This document shows positions 6,971 to 16,128 of a stretch of 64,000 nt of DNA, piece after piece; position 1 is the stretch's first letter, and every line of letters starts with the position of its first letter. A model generated the notes under the pieces. It ran no database searches, was not told where the DNA came from, and saw only the letters and a program-made list of their open reading frames with translations. The stretch spans positions 1 through 64,000 of the forward strand of contig JBIQKC010000012.1 in assembly GCA_044506885.1 (NCBI GenBank). The letters are read 5' to 3'. The translations under genes were made by a program, and so were the position numbers. The DNA comes from Croceibacterium_A sp044506885 (lineage in GTDB: Bacteria; Pseudomonadota; Alphaproteobacteria; Sphingomonadales; Sphingomonadaceae).

Positions 6971-9676
6971 ATGCGCCTCACCTCGAAAGAATTGCTCGTT
7001 ACCGCCGCATCGTCGGCGCTCGCAACTTTCATTGCAGTTCCCCATCACGCCTTGGCGCAGACCGTCGATGAACCCGGCGGTGAGGCCGCCGAATGCCCGG
7101 AGAATATGCAGGAGCCCATCCAGAGTGACGGTTTCCCCTTGCTTGTCGGGCAACTTGCTTGCGGGAGCGATGCGCGCGCGCAGGGACTTCAGTCCACCGC
7201 CGTAGGTATAGGTGCGAACGCGATCGAAGCGCGAGGCACGGCGATTGGACATCATGCCAGAGCCGCGGAAAGCGCCACGGCCCTTGGCAAGGCGGCGCTT
7301 GCACTTGGCGCCAACAGCGTTGCCATCGGGGCGGAAACGATCATCGATGGCTATTATCGCTTTGCGAAGACGAATGGCGATTTCGGCGTCGCGATCGGTG
7401 TTGCCAGCCAGTCACTGGGCGATGGCGGCATCGCGGTGGGCGGCATGAGTTTCGCGAGCGCCAACGCAACTGCCGCTGGCCACCGTAGCGCAGCCTGGGG
7501 CTCGTTCAGCAGCGCCTTCGGCGTTTTCGCCAGAGCGGGCGGCAATGGCGGCTACGCGGCCAACGGCAATGTGTTGCCGAACGAGTTCACCAATGACCGA
7601 ACGACCGCATTTGGCGCCGGGTCCATGGCCGGCGCCGAAGCGGCGGGGCAAACCGACACTACCGCCGTCGGATACAATGCGCAGGCCAATGCGGTGCGCG
7701 GCCTCGCGCTGGGCGCAAACAGCCGGGCGGCGGCGGATAATGCGGTAGCGATCGGCCAGGCTAGCGTGGCCGACGAAGCGCTGACCGTTTCGGTGGGCAA
7801 GAGCGGCGCTCCTTCCTTGCCTGGATTCACGCGGCGCATCGTCAATCTTTCCGCCGGAACGGCCGATACAGATGCCGTGAACGTCGCGCAGCTCAATGCG
7901 GCGCTTGCCGGGACCGGCTCGTTGTGCCGGAGCGGCGCGAGTCCGGGTACGCTCGTCTGCGGTGAGTTCGCGGATGAAGGCGCGGTCGATCCGGCGGAGG
8001 CGGATGCCGGTGCGCGGACCGCCATCGGCTGGGCGGCAGAGGCGCACGCGCCCAGAAGCACGGCGCTGGGCTATGATAGCGGGGCTCTTGGCAACAACAG
8101 CATTGCCATCGGTTCCCACAGCCGGTCGTTCGAGCGCAATGGAACCGCGGTCGGCGACCAGAGCCTGACGGCAGAGGGTTCCAACAACAGCGCCTTCGGC
8201 CAGCGGAGCATCGCGATCAGCGGCGACAGCAATACGGCGACCGGGCAACTGAGCTTTGCCGGCGGACGGGACCCCGGCCCTACTTACCGTGGCAGCGGCA
8301 ACACGGCCAATGGACAGGACAGCACGGCGCTTGGCGACCTAAACAGCGCCTTCGGGCAGGGATCGCGCGCCGGGGGCTTTGTCGTGCGGCGCGACGGCCC
8401 GCCGGATCTGCTCGATGGCGCCATCATCGGACACAGCCTCTTCGCGAATGCGCGGACCACGGCGATCGGGGCACAATCGTCGGCGGGGGCGACGGCGGCA
8501 AACCAGTCCGACGCGACCGCCGTGGGTTATGATGCGCAGGCCAACATTCTTGGCGGCGTTGCTCTCGGCGCGAATAGCCGCGCGACTGCCGAAAATGCCG
8601 TGGCGCTGGGGCAGGGCAGCATCGCCGATCGGGCGGGCAGCGTGTCTGTGGGCATCGCCGGCGGCGAGCGGCAAGTCGTCCATGTCGCCGCCGGCACGCA
8701 GGCGACCGACGCCGTCAATCTCGGCCAGCTCGACACGGTCGCCGCGAACGCCGCATCGGCGCAGGCGCGGGCCAATGCCGCCTTCGCCAACGCGGCGACA
8801 GCCCAGGCCACCGCCGACCAGGCGCGGACCGAGGCGGCCGAGGCGATGGCGGCGGCCAACACCGGCATTGGCGACGCGGCAGGGGCGCGGGCCAGGGCCG
8901 ACGAAGCCTTCACCGAAGCGGTGAACGCACAGGCCACGGCAAACACCGCCCGGACCGAGGCCTTCGCGGCGCAGGAAACAGCCGACGCCGCCCGCCGGGA
9001 AGCCGCCGCCGCACAGGCGACAGGCGATCTTGCCTGGGCCGAGGCCGCCGAAGCGCGCGGTGTCGCCGACACCGCGCTGGCCAACGCCGCCACAGCGCAG
9101 CAGACCGCCGACATGGCGGTTGCCGCCAATGCACGCCAGGACGGCGAGCTAGACGCAATTCGCGCCATCGACACGCGGCAGGACGGCGAGATCGCCGCAG
9201 CGCAGACGACCGCCGACACCGCTATCGTCCGGTCCGACGCATTGGGCGCCAGCACGGCGGCGGCGCTCGGCGGCGGTGCGACTTACAATGCCGCTACCGG
9301 CGCGCTGACCGCTCCGACCTATCGGATCGCGGGTCAGAGCTACGACAATGTGGGATCCGCGTTCGCGGCGGTGGACAGTCGTCTCGAAGACGTCGACGCC
9401 CGAATCGACGGCGCGGTCAATCTGTCGCGGAACATCCGCCGGGAAGCGCGGCGAGGCATAGCAGCGGCGATTTCCCTTGCCGCGGCGCCTTTTCCGTCCG
9501 CGCCGGGCCGAACGAGCTACACAGCCAACGCGGCCGCTTATCGCGGTGCAGCGGCGCTCAGCGCCTCCATCGCGCATCGCCTGGATACGGCGACTCCGAT
9601 AGCCATCACCGGTGGATTTGGCATTGCCGGAGGTCGCGACATCGCGGTCAGGGTCGGAGTCGCTGGAGAACTCTAG
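6971..9676 (+). CDS. Trimeric autotransporter adhesin (YadA-like), 901 aa
   Basis: A paralogue of the preceding adhesin, with a signal peptide ending near HALAQ, YadA-head repeats, neck motifs NLSAGTADTDAVNVAQL (~295) and HVAAGTQATDAVNLGQL (~575), and a long Ala/Gln/Thr-rich stalk (~585-760). It ends in a YadA-type anchor. The stalk-anchor junction (ARQDGEL...TRQDGEI...DALGASTAAALGGGA) is nearly identical to that of its neighbour, indicating duplication or recombination. Unusually the protein ends in GVAGEL, not an aromatic residue, so membrane insertion may be less efficient or differently assisted. Cys pairs occur in the N-terminal region and in the second head segment (SLCRSG...LVCGE). It is probably co-transcribed with the upstream gene. 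Confidence 0.85.
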   Translation: MRLTSKELLVTAASSALATFIAVPHHALAQTVDEPGGEAAECPENMQEPIQSDGFPLLVGQLACGSDARAQGLQSTAVGIGANAIEARGTAIGHHARAAESATALGKAALALGANSVAIGAETIIDGYYRFAKTNGDFGVAIGVASQSLGDGGIAVGGMSFASANATAAGHRSAAWGSFSSAFGVFARAGGNGGYAANGNVLPNEFTNDRTTAFGAGSMAGAEAAGQTDTTAVGYNAQANAVRGLALGANSRAAADNAVAIGQASVADEALTVSVGKSGAPSLPGFTRRIVNLSAGTADTDAVNVAQLNAALAGTGSLCRSGASPGTLVCGEFADEGAVDPAEADAGARTAIGWAAEAHAPRSTALGYDSGALGNNSIAIGSHSRSFERNGTAVGDQSLTAEGSNNSAFGQRSIAISGDSNTATGQLSFAGGRDPGPTYRGSGNTANGQDSTALGDLNSAFGQGSRAGGFVVRRDGPPDLLDGAIIGHSLFANARTTAIGAQSSAGATAANQSDATAVGYDAQANILGGVALGANSRATAENAVALGQGSIADRAGSVSVGIAGGERQVVHVAAGTQATDAVNLGQLDTVAANAASAQARANAAFANAATAQATADQARTEAAEAMAAANTGIGDAAGARARADEAFTEAVNAQATANTARTEAFAAQETADAARREAAAAQATGDLAWAEAAEARGVADTALANAATAQQTADMAVAANARQDGELDAIRAIDTRQDGEIAAAQTTADTAIVRSDALGASTAAALGGGATYNAATGALTAPTYRIAGQSYDNVGSAFAAVDSRLEDVDARIDGAVNLSRNIRREARRGIAAAISLAAAPFPSAPGRTSYTANAAAYRGAAALSASIAHRLDTATPIAITGGFGIAGGRDIAVRVGVAGEL

Positions 9677-9853
9677 CGGATGAAGCGGATTGGCGCGAAC
9701 CGCTGCGGCCAAGCGCCTTGGATGTTGGCCGTATTGCTCGTCCTAAATAGATCCAAATATGTACATCGGTACTAACGAGTTACCGGACGGTGCCGCGCCT
9801 CGGCCTGCCCGGCATCACGCATGGGCTGCCGGCTTGGCGCCGAACGGGCGCGC

Positions 9854-11350
9854 CTACCGGCACAAGCCGATGTGCGGATAGGGGCAGAGGCCGACGTTCC
9901 GGGAAGGACCGTCGCCGAGCACGGTCTCCAGCCGATCAGGCGCCTTGCCCTGTTCCACCCACGTCTCGATCGCGGTGTCGGCGTTGACCAAAACCACACC
10001 GGGCCCACCGGCACAGTGGCCCATTCCCGGCGCGAAGAACAGGCGATAGAAGCTATCGGGCGAACCCGTCGGGCCCTCGGCCACCGCATCGTAGTAGTTG
10101 CGCGAATCCCATGGGCTGACGACCGGATCCATCAGGCCATGATACTGGATGAGTTTTCCTCCGGCCTGGCGAAAGGCGGTCAGATCCGGATCGACCGCAT
10201 CGACAAGGCGGCCGAGCGTACGATCGATCTGCTCGACGTCGCGGTCGAAATCGAAGCTTCGCCAGCGCCATCCCGCGTCGTTGAAGGCCCAGAACCTGAA
10301 GAACGTTTCCCGCGCGGGACGGGCCGGATCGCGCGGGTCGGACCAATAGAGGCTCCAGCCGGGGAGCGGGGACGAGTCAGCGCCGATGCTTTCACTCCCC
10401 GGCAACCAGGGCGGATAGATCTGCGCGCCGGTGCGCGGGTTAGTGGCGCCCCGATACATCCGGCGCATCACCTGTACCTGATCGCCTGTCAGGCAGGATT
10501 CGGCGCTTCCGGCGGTGCACAGCAAGGCCGCCGGATCGGGGCGGCAGGCGAAGGGATTGTTCAACCAGCCGCGCGCCTGCTCTTCGCCTGTGCCGCACTG
10601 GCGCAGCGCTTCGGCGGTAACGAGACGAAGCTTCGATGGTGGGAGAATGGGCTCGTCACCATTGCCGTGTCGGTTGGAAACGAACTGCCAGAGGAAGCCG
10701 ATGTTGAGGCGGCTGCGATTGTTCCCCGGCGCACCGGCGACGATGCCGTCGAAATCGCCGGGGTAACGCTGTGCTTCCATGAGTGCCTGATGCCCACCGG
10801 TGGAGCACCCGGAGAAATAGCTGTAGCGCGGCGGCTTGCCATAGAAGGCGGCCGCGAACGCCTTGGCGGCGACGGCAGTCTGGTGGACCGCGCGATGCCC
10901 CCAGTCCGCGATGCTCTCGGGCAGACCGACGGCGAATTCCGGATCGTCGCCCTGATGGCCGGTGTCGGTTGCGGCAACGATCGCGCCGGATCGCAAGCCT
11001 TGCGCGAGTTGCGGCAATGGCATCGCGCTGGAGTAACCGCCGTTTCCATACATTCGGAAGCGTTCGTTCCAGACGCCGGATTGCGGCAGCCACACCTCCA
11101 TGCCGATGCGTGAGCCGGGCGCTGGACTGGCGACCGCGCGGACCCGGCAATGGGCGGGGAGGTCCATCGGCTGCTGGGCCTGGCCGTAGAGCGGCGGCGG
11201 CTGGAACGGCCCGGCCGGAACGGCCTGAGCGGCGAGCACGGTGACGTTGGCGATGTCCGCCGTCGCCAGATCGGTGCAAGAGCGCGCGTCGGCCGCATGG
11301 GGAGCGAGCGTGGCCACGCCGGTTGCGAACAGGGCGGTAAAGTAATTCAT
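9854..11350 (-). CDS. Tannase / feruloyl esterase family protein
   Basis: A 498-residue secreted esterase with a signal peptide (cleavage near HAADA). The alpha/beta-hydrolase nucleophile lies in SGCSTGGHQ (C182, S183), the catalytic Asp probably in HGLMDPVVSP, and the His in APGMGHCAGG. The Cys next to both Ser and His matches the CS-D-HC arrangement known for the tannase/FaeB family (PF07519). It should hydrolyse galloyl, hydroxycinnamoyl or similar esters in the periplasm. It is the last gene of a five-gene operon, and its ATG overlaps the HMG-CoA lyase stop (ATGA). The exact acyl specificity cannot be read from sequence. Confidence 0.88.
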   Translation of the reverse strand: MNYFTALFATGVATLAPHAADARSCTDLATADIANVTVLAAQAVPAGPFQPPPLYGQAQQPMDLPAHCRVRAVASPAPGSRIGMEVWLPQSGVWNERFRMYGNGGYSSAMPLPQLAQGLRSGAIVAATDTGHQGDDPEFAVGLPESIADWGHRAVHQTAVAAKAFAAAFYGKPPRYSYFSGCSTGGHQALMEAQRYPGDFDGIVAGAPGNNRSRLNIGFLWQFVSNRHGNGDEPILPPSKLRLVTAEALRQCGTGEEQARGWLNNPFACRPDPAALLCTAGSAESCLTGDQVQVMRRMYRGATNPRTGAQIYPPWLPGSESIGADSSPLPGWSLYWSDPRDPARPARETFFRFWAFNDAGWRWRSFDFDRDVEQIDRTLGRLVDAVDPDLTAFRQAGGKLIQYHGLMDPVVSPWDSRNYYDAVAEGPTGSPDSFYRLFFAPGMGHCAGGPGVVLVNADTAIETWVEQGKAPDRLETVLGDGPSRNVGLCPYPHIGLCR

Positions 11351-12255
11351 CGTTCGGCGCTGCCGGCTGGCGGAAAGGCGGGTGAGCGTGCGACCCGGCC
11401 CGGCAAGTCCTTGCCCATGAGGCCAGCGAACCAGCGGTTGATGTCTATCAGGGCATCGAGATCGACGCCGGTCTCCACTTCGGAACGGCGCAGCATGTAA
11501 AGCAGATCTTCGGTCGCTACGTTGCCGGTGGCGCCCGGTGCGAAAGGGCAGCCGCCTATCCCTCCGATCGAGCCGTCCAGAGTGATTGCGCCCTCAGCAA
11601 AGGCGGTCCAGGCGTTGGCGATGGCGGTGTTGCGCGTGTCGTGGAAATGGCAACGCAGGGGAATGCCGGGCGCGGCCCCTCGCACCGCTCGCATGACCCG
11701 CGCCACATGCCCCGGCGTCGCCACGCCGATCGTGTCCGCTATGGCGATTTCAAGCGGAGCGGCCACGGCGAGCCGGCGCGCGATCTCAGCCACCTTTTCC
11801 GCCGCGACCTCGCCTTCGAACGGGCATCCGAAGGCCACCGATATCGTCACCTGGCAGCGGCGTCCCGCCGCCCGCGCCATGCCCAGAATTTCGATGGCGT
11901 CGCTGACGGTTTCATCCGAACTGCGACCTTGGTTGGCCTTGCCGAAACCGTCGCTGGCGGAAACCACCGCGCCGATCTCGTCGACGCAGGTGGCGAGGGC
12001 GCGCTCCGCCCCGCGCCGGTTGAGCGCCAGGCCGATCTTTACCGCCTCGACGCCGGCGACCTGGGCGCAGACCGCTTCGGCATCGGCCATTTGCGGGACG
12101 CGGCCGGGATGGACGAAGCTGGCCACCTCGATCCGGCGCACACCTGCCGCGACCGCTCTGCGGATGAGTTCCGCCTTGTCGGCGGTGGCGATCACGACCG
12201 CCTCGTTTTGCAGGCCGTCGCGCGGCGAGACTTCGACGATCTCTATCCTGCTCAC
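11347..12255 (-). CDS. Hydroxymethylglutaryl-CoA lyase family protein
   Basis: A 302-residue DRE-TIM metallolyase. Motifs match HMG-CoA lyase: SPRDGLQNE (R12, D13), HFHDTRNT (metal ligands H203, H205) and GGIGGCPFAPGATGN (catalytic-loop C236, N245). The 31-residue spacing from the second His to Cys and the 9-residue spacing from Cys to Asn equal those of the human enzyme as I recall it. The reaction would be HMG-CoA to acetyl-CoA plus acetoacetate, or a related 3-hydroxy-3-methyl acyl-CoA cleavage. It has a GTG start overlapping the transporter stop (GTGA). The adjacent CaiB-type CoA-transferase could supply the CoA thioester. Leucine degradation genes are not visible nearby. Confidence 0.9.
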   Translation of the reverse strand: MSRIEIVEVSPRDGLQNEAVVIATADKAELIRRAVAAGVRRIEVASFVHPGRVPQMADAEAVCAQVAGVEAVKIGLALNRRGAERALATCVDEIGAVVSASDGFGKANQGRSSDETVSDAIEILGMARAAGRRCQVTISVAFGCPFEGEVAAEKVAEIARRLAVAAPLEIAIADTIGVATPGHVARVMRAVRGAAPGIPLRCHFHDTRNTAIANAWTAFAEGAITLDGSIGGIGGCPFAPGATGNVATEDLLYMLRRSEVETGVDLDALIDINRWFAGLMGKDLPGRVARSPAFPPAGSAER

Positions 12256-13544
12256 AGCGGAATCACTCCGAAAAGCACCGCCGCCACGGTCATGATGACG
12301 CTGATGGCGAAGAGGAAGGGGATGGTGAAGCGTTGATGGTCAGCAAAATCCACGCCCGCGAGACCCACCAGCAGGAAGGTCGCGGGGGTCAGCGGGCTCA
12401 CCGGGAAGCCGGTGGTCATCTGCCCCAGCAGCGCCGCGCGGCCGACGTCTATCGCCTGAGCGCCGCCGGCCTCCGCTATGCCGCCCAGGACCGGGAGGAC
12501 GCCGAAATAGAAGCTGTCGGGATCGAACGCGAGGCTGAGCGGCATGCTCGCGAGGCCGGTGAGGACCGGAAGATAACCGGCGGAACCGGAAGGAAGCAGG
12601 TTTGCGCCGCCAAGCGCCATGGCGTCGAGCATGCCGGTGCCTCGGAGAATGCCGGTAAACGCCCCGGCTGCAAAGACGATCGTCACCATCCACACCGCCG
12701 CCGGACCGTGGCGCTCGATGGCGTCGCGCTGGAGATCGGAGCCGGGCAGGTTGACCAGCATCGCCGTCACCGTGCCTGCGATGAAGGCGATGGCGGGAGG
12801 GAGGATCGATGTGAGCATGAGCGCGATGACTGCGATCACGGTGGCGACGTTGATCCAGTAGCGGATACCGATCCGTTGCGGTTCGAGCTGCTCCGTATCC
12901 CGTGTTTCGGGAAAGGGAGCCGAAGCGCCCGCGCCAGCCGTACGCGTGTGCCGCACGCCGAGCCACCAGGATGCGAAGAGCGTTGTCCCGAGGCCGACAG
13001 CGTAGACGGGCAGCAGCGGGTTGAACAGTTCCATCACCGGAACATCCAGCGCGACCGCCGCCCGCAGCGTGGGACCGCCCCAGGGCAGCATGTTGGTGAC
13101 ACCCGCGGCCATCGCGACGATGCACGCAAGCACGCGGCGGTCCATCCCCAGCCGGTCGTAAACCGGAACCAGCGCCGGAATGACGATCAGGAATGTTGAA
13201 GCGCCCGCGCCGTCCAACTGGACGATGGTGGTGAGGATCGCCGTTCCGGCCGCTACACGCGGAGGGTGATCGCCGGTGAACCGCAGAATTCCGTCCACTA
13301 CCGGGCGGAACAGGCCGGCGTCCATCATGATGAGAAAGAACAGCACGGCGAAAAGCAGCATCGCCGCCATCGGGGCGACGGCGACCAGCCCGTCCGCCAT
13401 GTGCTGGGCGACGGACGAACCCTGACCGATGACCAGCGCCGCGGCCAGCGGTATCGCCACGAAGGCGACCAGCGGCGAAAATCGCTTGGTCAGGATGGCC
13501 AGCAGGACCAGCCCGATGGTGGTGGCGCCTGCAAGCGCGAGCAT
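12252..13544 (-). CDS. CitMHS-family di/tricarboxylate transporter
   Basis: A 430-residue polytopic inner-membrane protein with about 11-12 hydrophobic segments, starting MLALAGATTIGLVLLAILTK. It has the character of the CitMHS (citrate-Mg2+:H+ symporter) family, including the VQLDGAGASTFLIVIPALVPVY and LPWGGPTLRAA regions. The ATG at 13544 follows the serine-hydrolase stop by 4 bp and has GAGG before it. The frame is open further upstream, but that part overlaps the previous gene and looks non-coding. Its place between ester hydrolases, an acid:CoA transferase and an acyl-CoA lyase suggests import of a small polycarboxylic acid released by ester cleavage. Confidence 0.82.
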   Translation of the reverse strand: MLALAGATTIGLVLLAILTKRFSPLVAFVAIPLAAALVIGQGSSVAQHMADGLVAVAPMAAMLLFAVLFFLIMMDAGLFRPVVDGILRFTGDHPPRVAAGTAILTTIVQLDGAGASTFLIVIPALVPVYDRLGMDRRVLACIVAMAAGVTNMLPWGGPTLRAAVALDVPVMELFNPLLPVYAVGLGTTLFASWWLGVRHTRTAGAGASAPFPETRDTEQLEPQRIGIRYWINVATVIAVIALMLTSILPPAIAFIAGTVTAMLVNLPGSDLQRDAIERHGPAAVWMVTIVFAAGAFTGILRGTGMLDAMALGGANLLPSGSAGYLPVLTGLASMPLSLAFDPDSFYFGVLPVLGGIAEAGGAQAIDVGRAALLGQMTTGFPVSPLTPATFLLVGLAGVDFADHQRFTIPFLFAISVIMTVAAVLFGVIPL

Positions 13545-13548
13545 CGCC

Positions 13549-14823
13549 TCAGTCGCCCGCGAGCTGGCGATAGGCGCGGTTGACCAGTTGTTGCAGCATT
13601 TGCTGTTCCGCGCCGCCACCCATGAAATGAGTCATCGCCAGCGCGACCCCGCGGCGTTCGCGATCGACGAAGAAATAGGTGTTGCCCGATCCCGACCAGC
13701 TGGCCGTGCCGGCCGGGAGCCCGCCGGCGGCTTCGCTCTGCGCATCACCGATCGCGAAGCCATAGCCGAAGGCGGATGTCTGTGGCCCCATTCCGGCTAT
13801 TCGGACGCGCGGGACGAACAGCGCATCGACCCCCGCTTCGCTGAGTATCCGCGCACCGTCCAGCGTTCCGCCGTTGGCCAGCATCCGGGCGAAGCGCAGA
13901 TAGTCGTCGGCCGTGCCGGCGATCGCGCCGCCGCCGTCGAGCAGCCGGCCGGGATCGCGATAATCCGATCGGTCGGGCGTTTCTACGACCGTCAGTCCAT
14001 CGGGCGTCGCGGCATAGAGCGTGGTGAAGCGCGGAAGATCGGCGTCCGAGATGAAGAAGCCGGTGTCCTTCATTCCCAACGGCGCGAACAGCCGCTGCTC
14101 CAGAAAACGGTCGAGCCGCTGGCCGCTCACCCGTTCGATGATCGCGCCCAGTACGGTGGTCGAATAGCTGTAGGCGAACTCCTTGCCGGGCTGGTGCAGC
14201 ATCGGCGCGCGGCCCAGACGTTCGACCAGTTCGTCCAGCGTCCGCGCGGGCAGGCCGTCCTCGGGCGTCCGGCCGACAGGCGTGTCGCGCATGACGCCGT
14301 ACTTGCGATAGTATTGCTGGACCGGGGTATTTCCGGTGAAGTGATAGGTTATCCCGGCCGTATGCGTCAGCAGATCGGCGACAGTCACCGGCCGCTCGAC
14401 CGGTTCGGTCACCATGTTTTCAAGATCGCCCGAAACATAGACCCGCATGTCGCGCCATTCGGGAAGATACCTTTCCGCCGGATCGTCGAGCGCAATTTTG
14501 CCTTCTTCCGCCAGCATCATGATGGCGACGCTCGTTATCGGCTTCGACATGGAATAGAGGCGAAAGATCGCATAGCGGCCGAGCGGCCGACGAGTGGCGA
14601 TGTCGCTGAAGCCCACCGTCACGTCCGCGAGGCGCGCGCCATCCCGCGCTATCACCACGGTTGCGCCGGGGATGCTCCCCGATGCGACGGCGGCATCGAG
14701 CGAAGCCCGTAGCTCTGCCGTAACGGACGGCGCGGCCTTGCTCGATGCCGGCGGCACGGTGGAACAGCCCGACGTTGCCAGCAACGCCGTGACTACGAGC
14801 GCACCTGCGATGAAGCGTTTCAT
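13549..14823 (-). CDS. Serine hydrolase of beta-lactamase family (EstB-like), lipoprotein
   Basis: A 424-residue protein with a lipoprotein signal (lipobox ending at C20 in LLATSGCS), so it is probably membrane-tethered on the periplasmic side. It has the class C beta-lactamase / DD-peptidase fold motif SMSK (nucleophile S91, K94) and a YSYS segment at the expected Tyr position. Family members outside cell-wall metabolism are often esterases or transesterases (EstB, LovD). In this operon of ester and acid catabolism genes, an esterase role is more likely than beta-lactam hydrolysis. Its start overlaps the CoA-transferase stop. Another member of the family lies at 40943-42178. Confidence 0.85.
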   Translation of the reverse strand: MKRFIAGALVVTALLATSGCSTVPPASSKAAPSVTAELRASLDAAVASGSIPGATVVIARDGARLADVTVGFSDIATRRPLGRYAIFRLYSMSKPITSVAIMMLAEEGKIALDDPAERYLPEWRDMRVYVSGDLENMVTEPVERPVTVADLLTHTAGITYHFTGNTPVQQYYRKYGVMRDTPVGRTPEDGLPARTLDELVERLGRAPMLHQPGKEFAYSYSTTVLGAIIERVSGQRLDRFLEQRLFAPLGMKDTGFFISDADLPRFTTLYAATPDGLTVVETPDRSDYRDPGRLLDGGGAIAGTADDYLRFARMLANGGTLDGARILSEAGVDALFVPRVRIAGMGPQTSAFGYGFAIGDAQSEAAGGLPAGTASWSGSGNTYFFVDRERRGVALAMTHFMGGGAEQQMLQQLVNRAYRQLAGD

Positions 14824-16016
14824 TCAGCGCTCTCCTTCACGACGCCGGCGGCAATCAACGCCTCGATTTCGGCGTCCGGGAACCCCGCATCCCGCAGTAT
14901 CTGACGGGTATCGTCGCCAAGGCGCGGAGCCGGCCTGTCGGCGGCCTGTTCGGCGCCTTCCAGACGGAATGGAGAGCGGACCGACAGGATGTCTCCTTCG
15001 GTCGGATGCGCGACCTGCTGGAACATGGCGACTTGTGCCAGATGTTCGTCGCTGAACAGATCGTCGAGCTGGTTCACCCTGGCGCAAGGCACATCGCGTT
15101 CCCGAAGGAGTGCAATCCACTCGTCGGTGCCTCGTTCTGGCGCCGCACCCTCGATGATGCCGTAGAGCATGTCGATATTGCGGCTTCGCTCCACGGGGTT
15201 CGTTACGCGCGGATCGTGCGCCAGATCGTCCCGGCCGATCAGTTCCAGGAAGCGAATCCAGTGCGCCGTAGTATAGGGGATGATGCTTACATACCCGTCC
15301 TCGGTCGCGAACGGTTTGCGGTAGGATGAGTTAAGGCGCTCGTAGCCGGTGCCGCTCAAAGGCGGTTCGAAGCTGCGCCCGCCGAGTTGCTCAACCATCA
15401 GGAAGGAAACAAGGCTCTCGAACATCGGCGCCTCGATGCACTTCGCTTCGCCCTCGCGGCGCGCCGCAAGGCCTGCCAGCACCGCAATCACCAGATGAAG
15501 CCCGCCTACCTTGTCGGCAATGATCGTACGCAGAAACCGAGGTTCGCCTGCTGCGTTGGCATTGAGGTAAGCCATGCCCGAAACCGCCTGGATCGTATCG
15601 TCGTAGGCGGGCTCGTCGGCGAAGGGCCCCTGCTGCCCGAAGCCGCTGGCGTAGCAGTAGAGGATACCAGGATTGCGCGCTCGACAGGCTTCGAAGTCCA
15701 CTCCCAGTTTCTGCGCGGACTTCGGGCGCATATTGTGCACCACCACGTCGACCGTTTCGACCAGCCGCATCATCGCCTCGCGCCCGTCGGCGTCGCGAAG
15801 GTCGATCGCAATCGATCGCTTGTTGCGATTGCAGCCGAGGAATCCGGCTCCCATCCCCTCGCTGCGCCCCGGTCTCACGGCCCGGAACACGTCGCCCGAG
15901 GGCGGCTCCACCTTGATCACTTCGGCGCCCAGATCGCCGAGCATTTGCGTCGCGTAGGGACCAAGCACGACGGTCGTCATGTCGAGGACACGAACCCCGC
16001 ATAGCAGTTTCAGCAC
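14820..16016 (-). CDS. CaiB/BaiF-type (class III) CoA-transferase
   Basis: A 398-residue class III CoA-transferase with GVRVLDMTTVVLGPYATQML at the N-terminus, HNMRPKSAQKLG, and a conserved Asp in IIADKVGGLH. With the GTG at 16016 this is D168, close to the catalytic Asp169 of formyl-CoA transferase. I chose that GTG because GGAG lies 6 nt before it; a GTG at 16040 is also possible. These enzymes move CoA between carboxylic acids, and the family includes the mammalian enzyme known to use succinyl-CoA with glutarate or HMG. As first gene of the operon it may activate the acid that the HMG-CoA-lyase-like enzyme cleaves. Its exact acid is unknown. Confidence 0.87.
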   Translation of the reverse strand: MLKLLCGVRVLDMTTVVLGPYATQMLGDLGAEVIKVEPPSGDVFRAVRPGRSEGMGAGFLGCNRNKRSIAIDLRDADGREAMMRLVETVDVVVHNMRPKSAQKLGVDFEACRARNPGILYCYASGFGQQGPFADEPAYDDTIQAVSGMAYLNANAAGEPRFLRTIIADKVGGLHLVIAVLAGLAARREGEAKCIEAPMFESLVSFLMVEQLGGRSFEPPLSGTGYERLNSSYRKPFATEDGYVSIIPYTTAHWIRFLELIGRDDLAHDPRVTNPVERSRNIDMLYGIIEGAAPERGTDEWIALLRERDVPCARVNQLDDLFSDEHLAQVAMFQQVAHPTEGDILSVRSPFRLEGAEQAADRPAPRLGDDTRQILRDAGFPDAEIEALIAAGVVKESAE

Positions 16017-16096
16017 ATGCTTCTCCGTTTGAACGGCCACACGCTACCGATAACCTTTACATCAGAGAAATCGTGGAAGCGAATTGATTGATTTGA

Positions 16097-16111
16097 CAAT
16101 CCGATGGATTG
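16097..16111. promoter_or_regulatory. Candidate LysR operator between divergent operon and regulator
   Basis: CAATCC (16097-16102), GAT, GGATTG (16106-16111) forms a 15-bp perfect palindrome in the 112-bp gap between the CoA-transferase and LysR genes. It overlaps a TTGACA (16093-16098) that could be the LysR -35 element. This is the classical layout for a LysR regulator that controls itself and the divergent operon. The identification is by symmetry and position only. Confidence 0.5.
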
Positions 16112-16128
16112 CAACGAGATGATGTTGG

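Noticed and set aside
13549..14823. True beta-lactamase or resistance gene
   Set aside because: The SxxK fold is shared with esterases, and the operon context is ester/acid catabolism. There is no resistance context.
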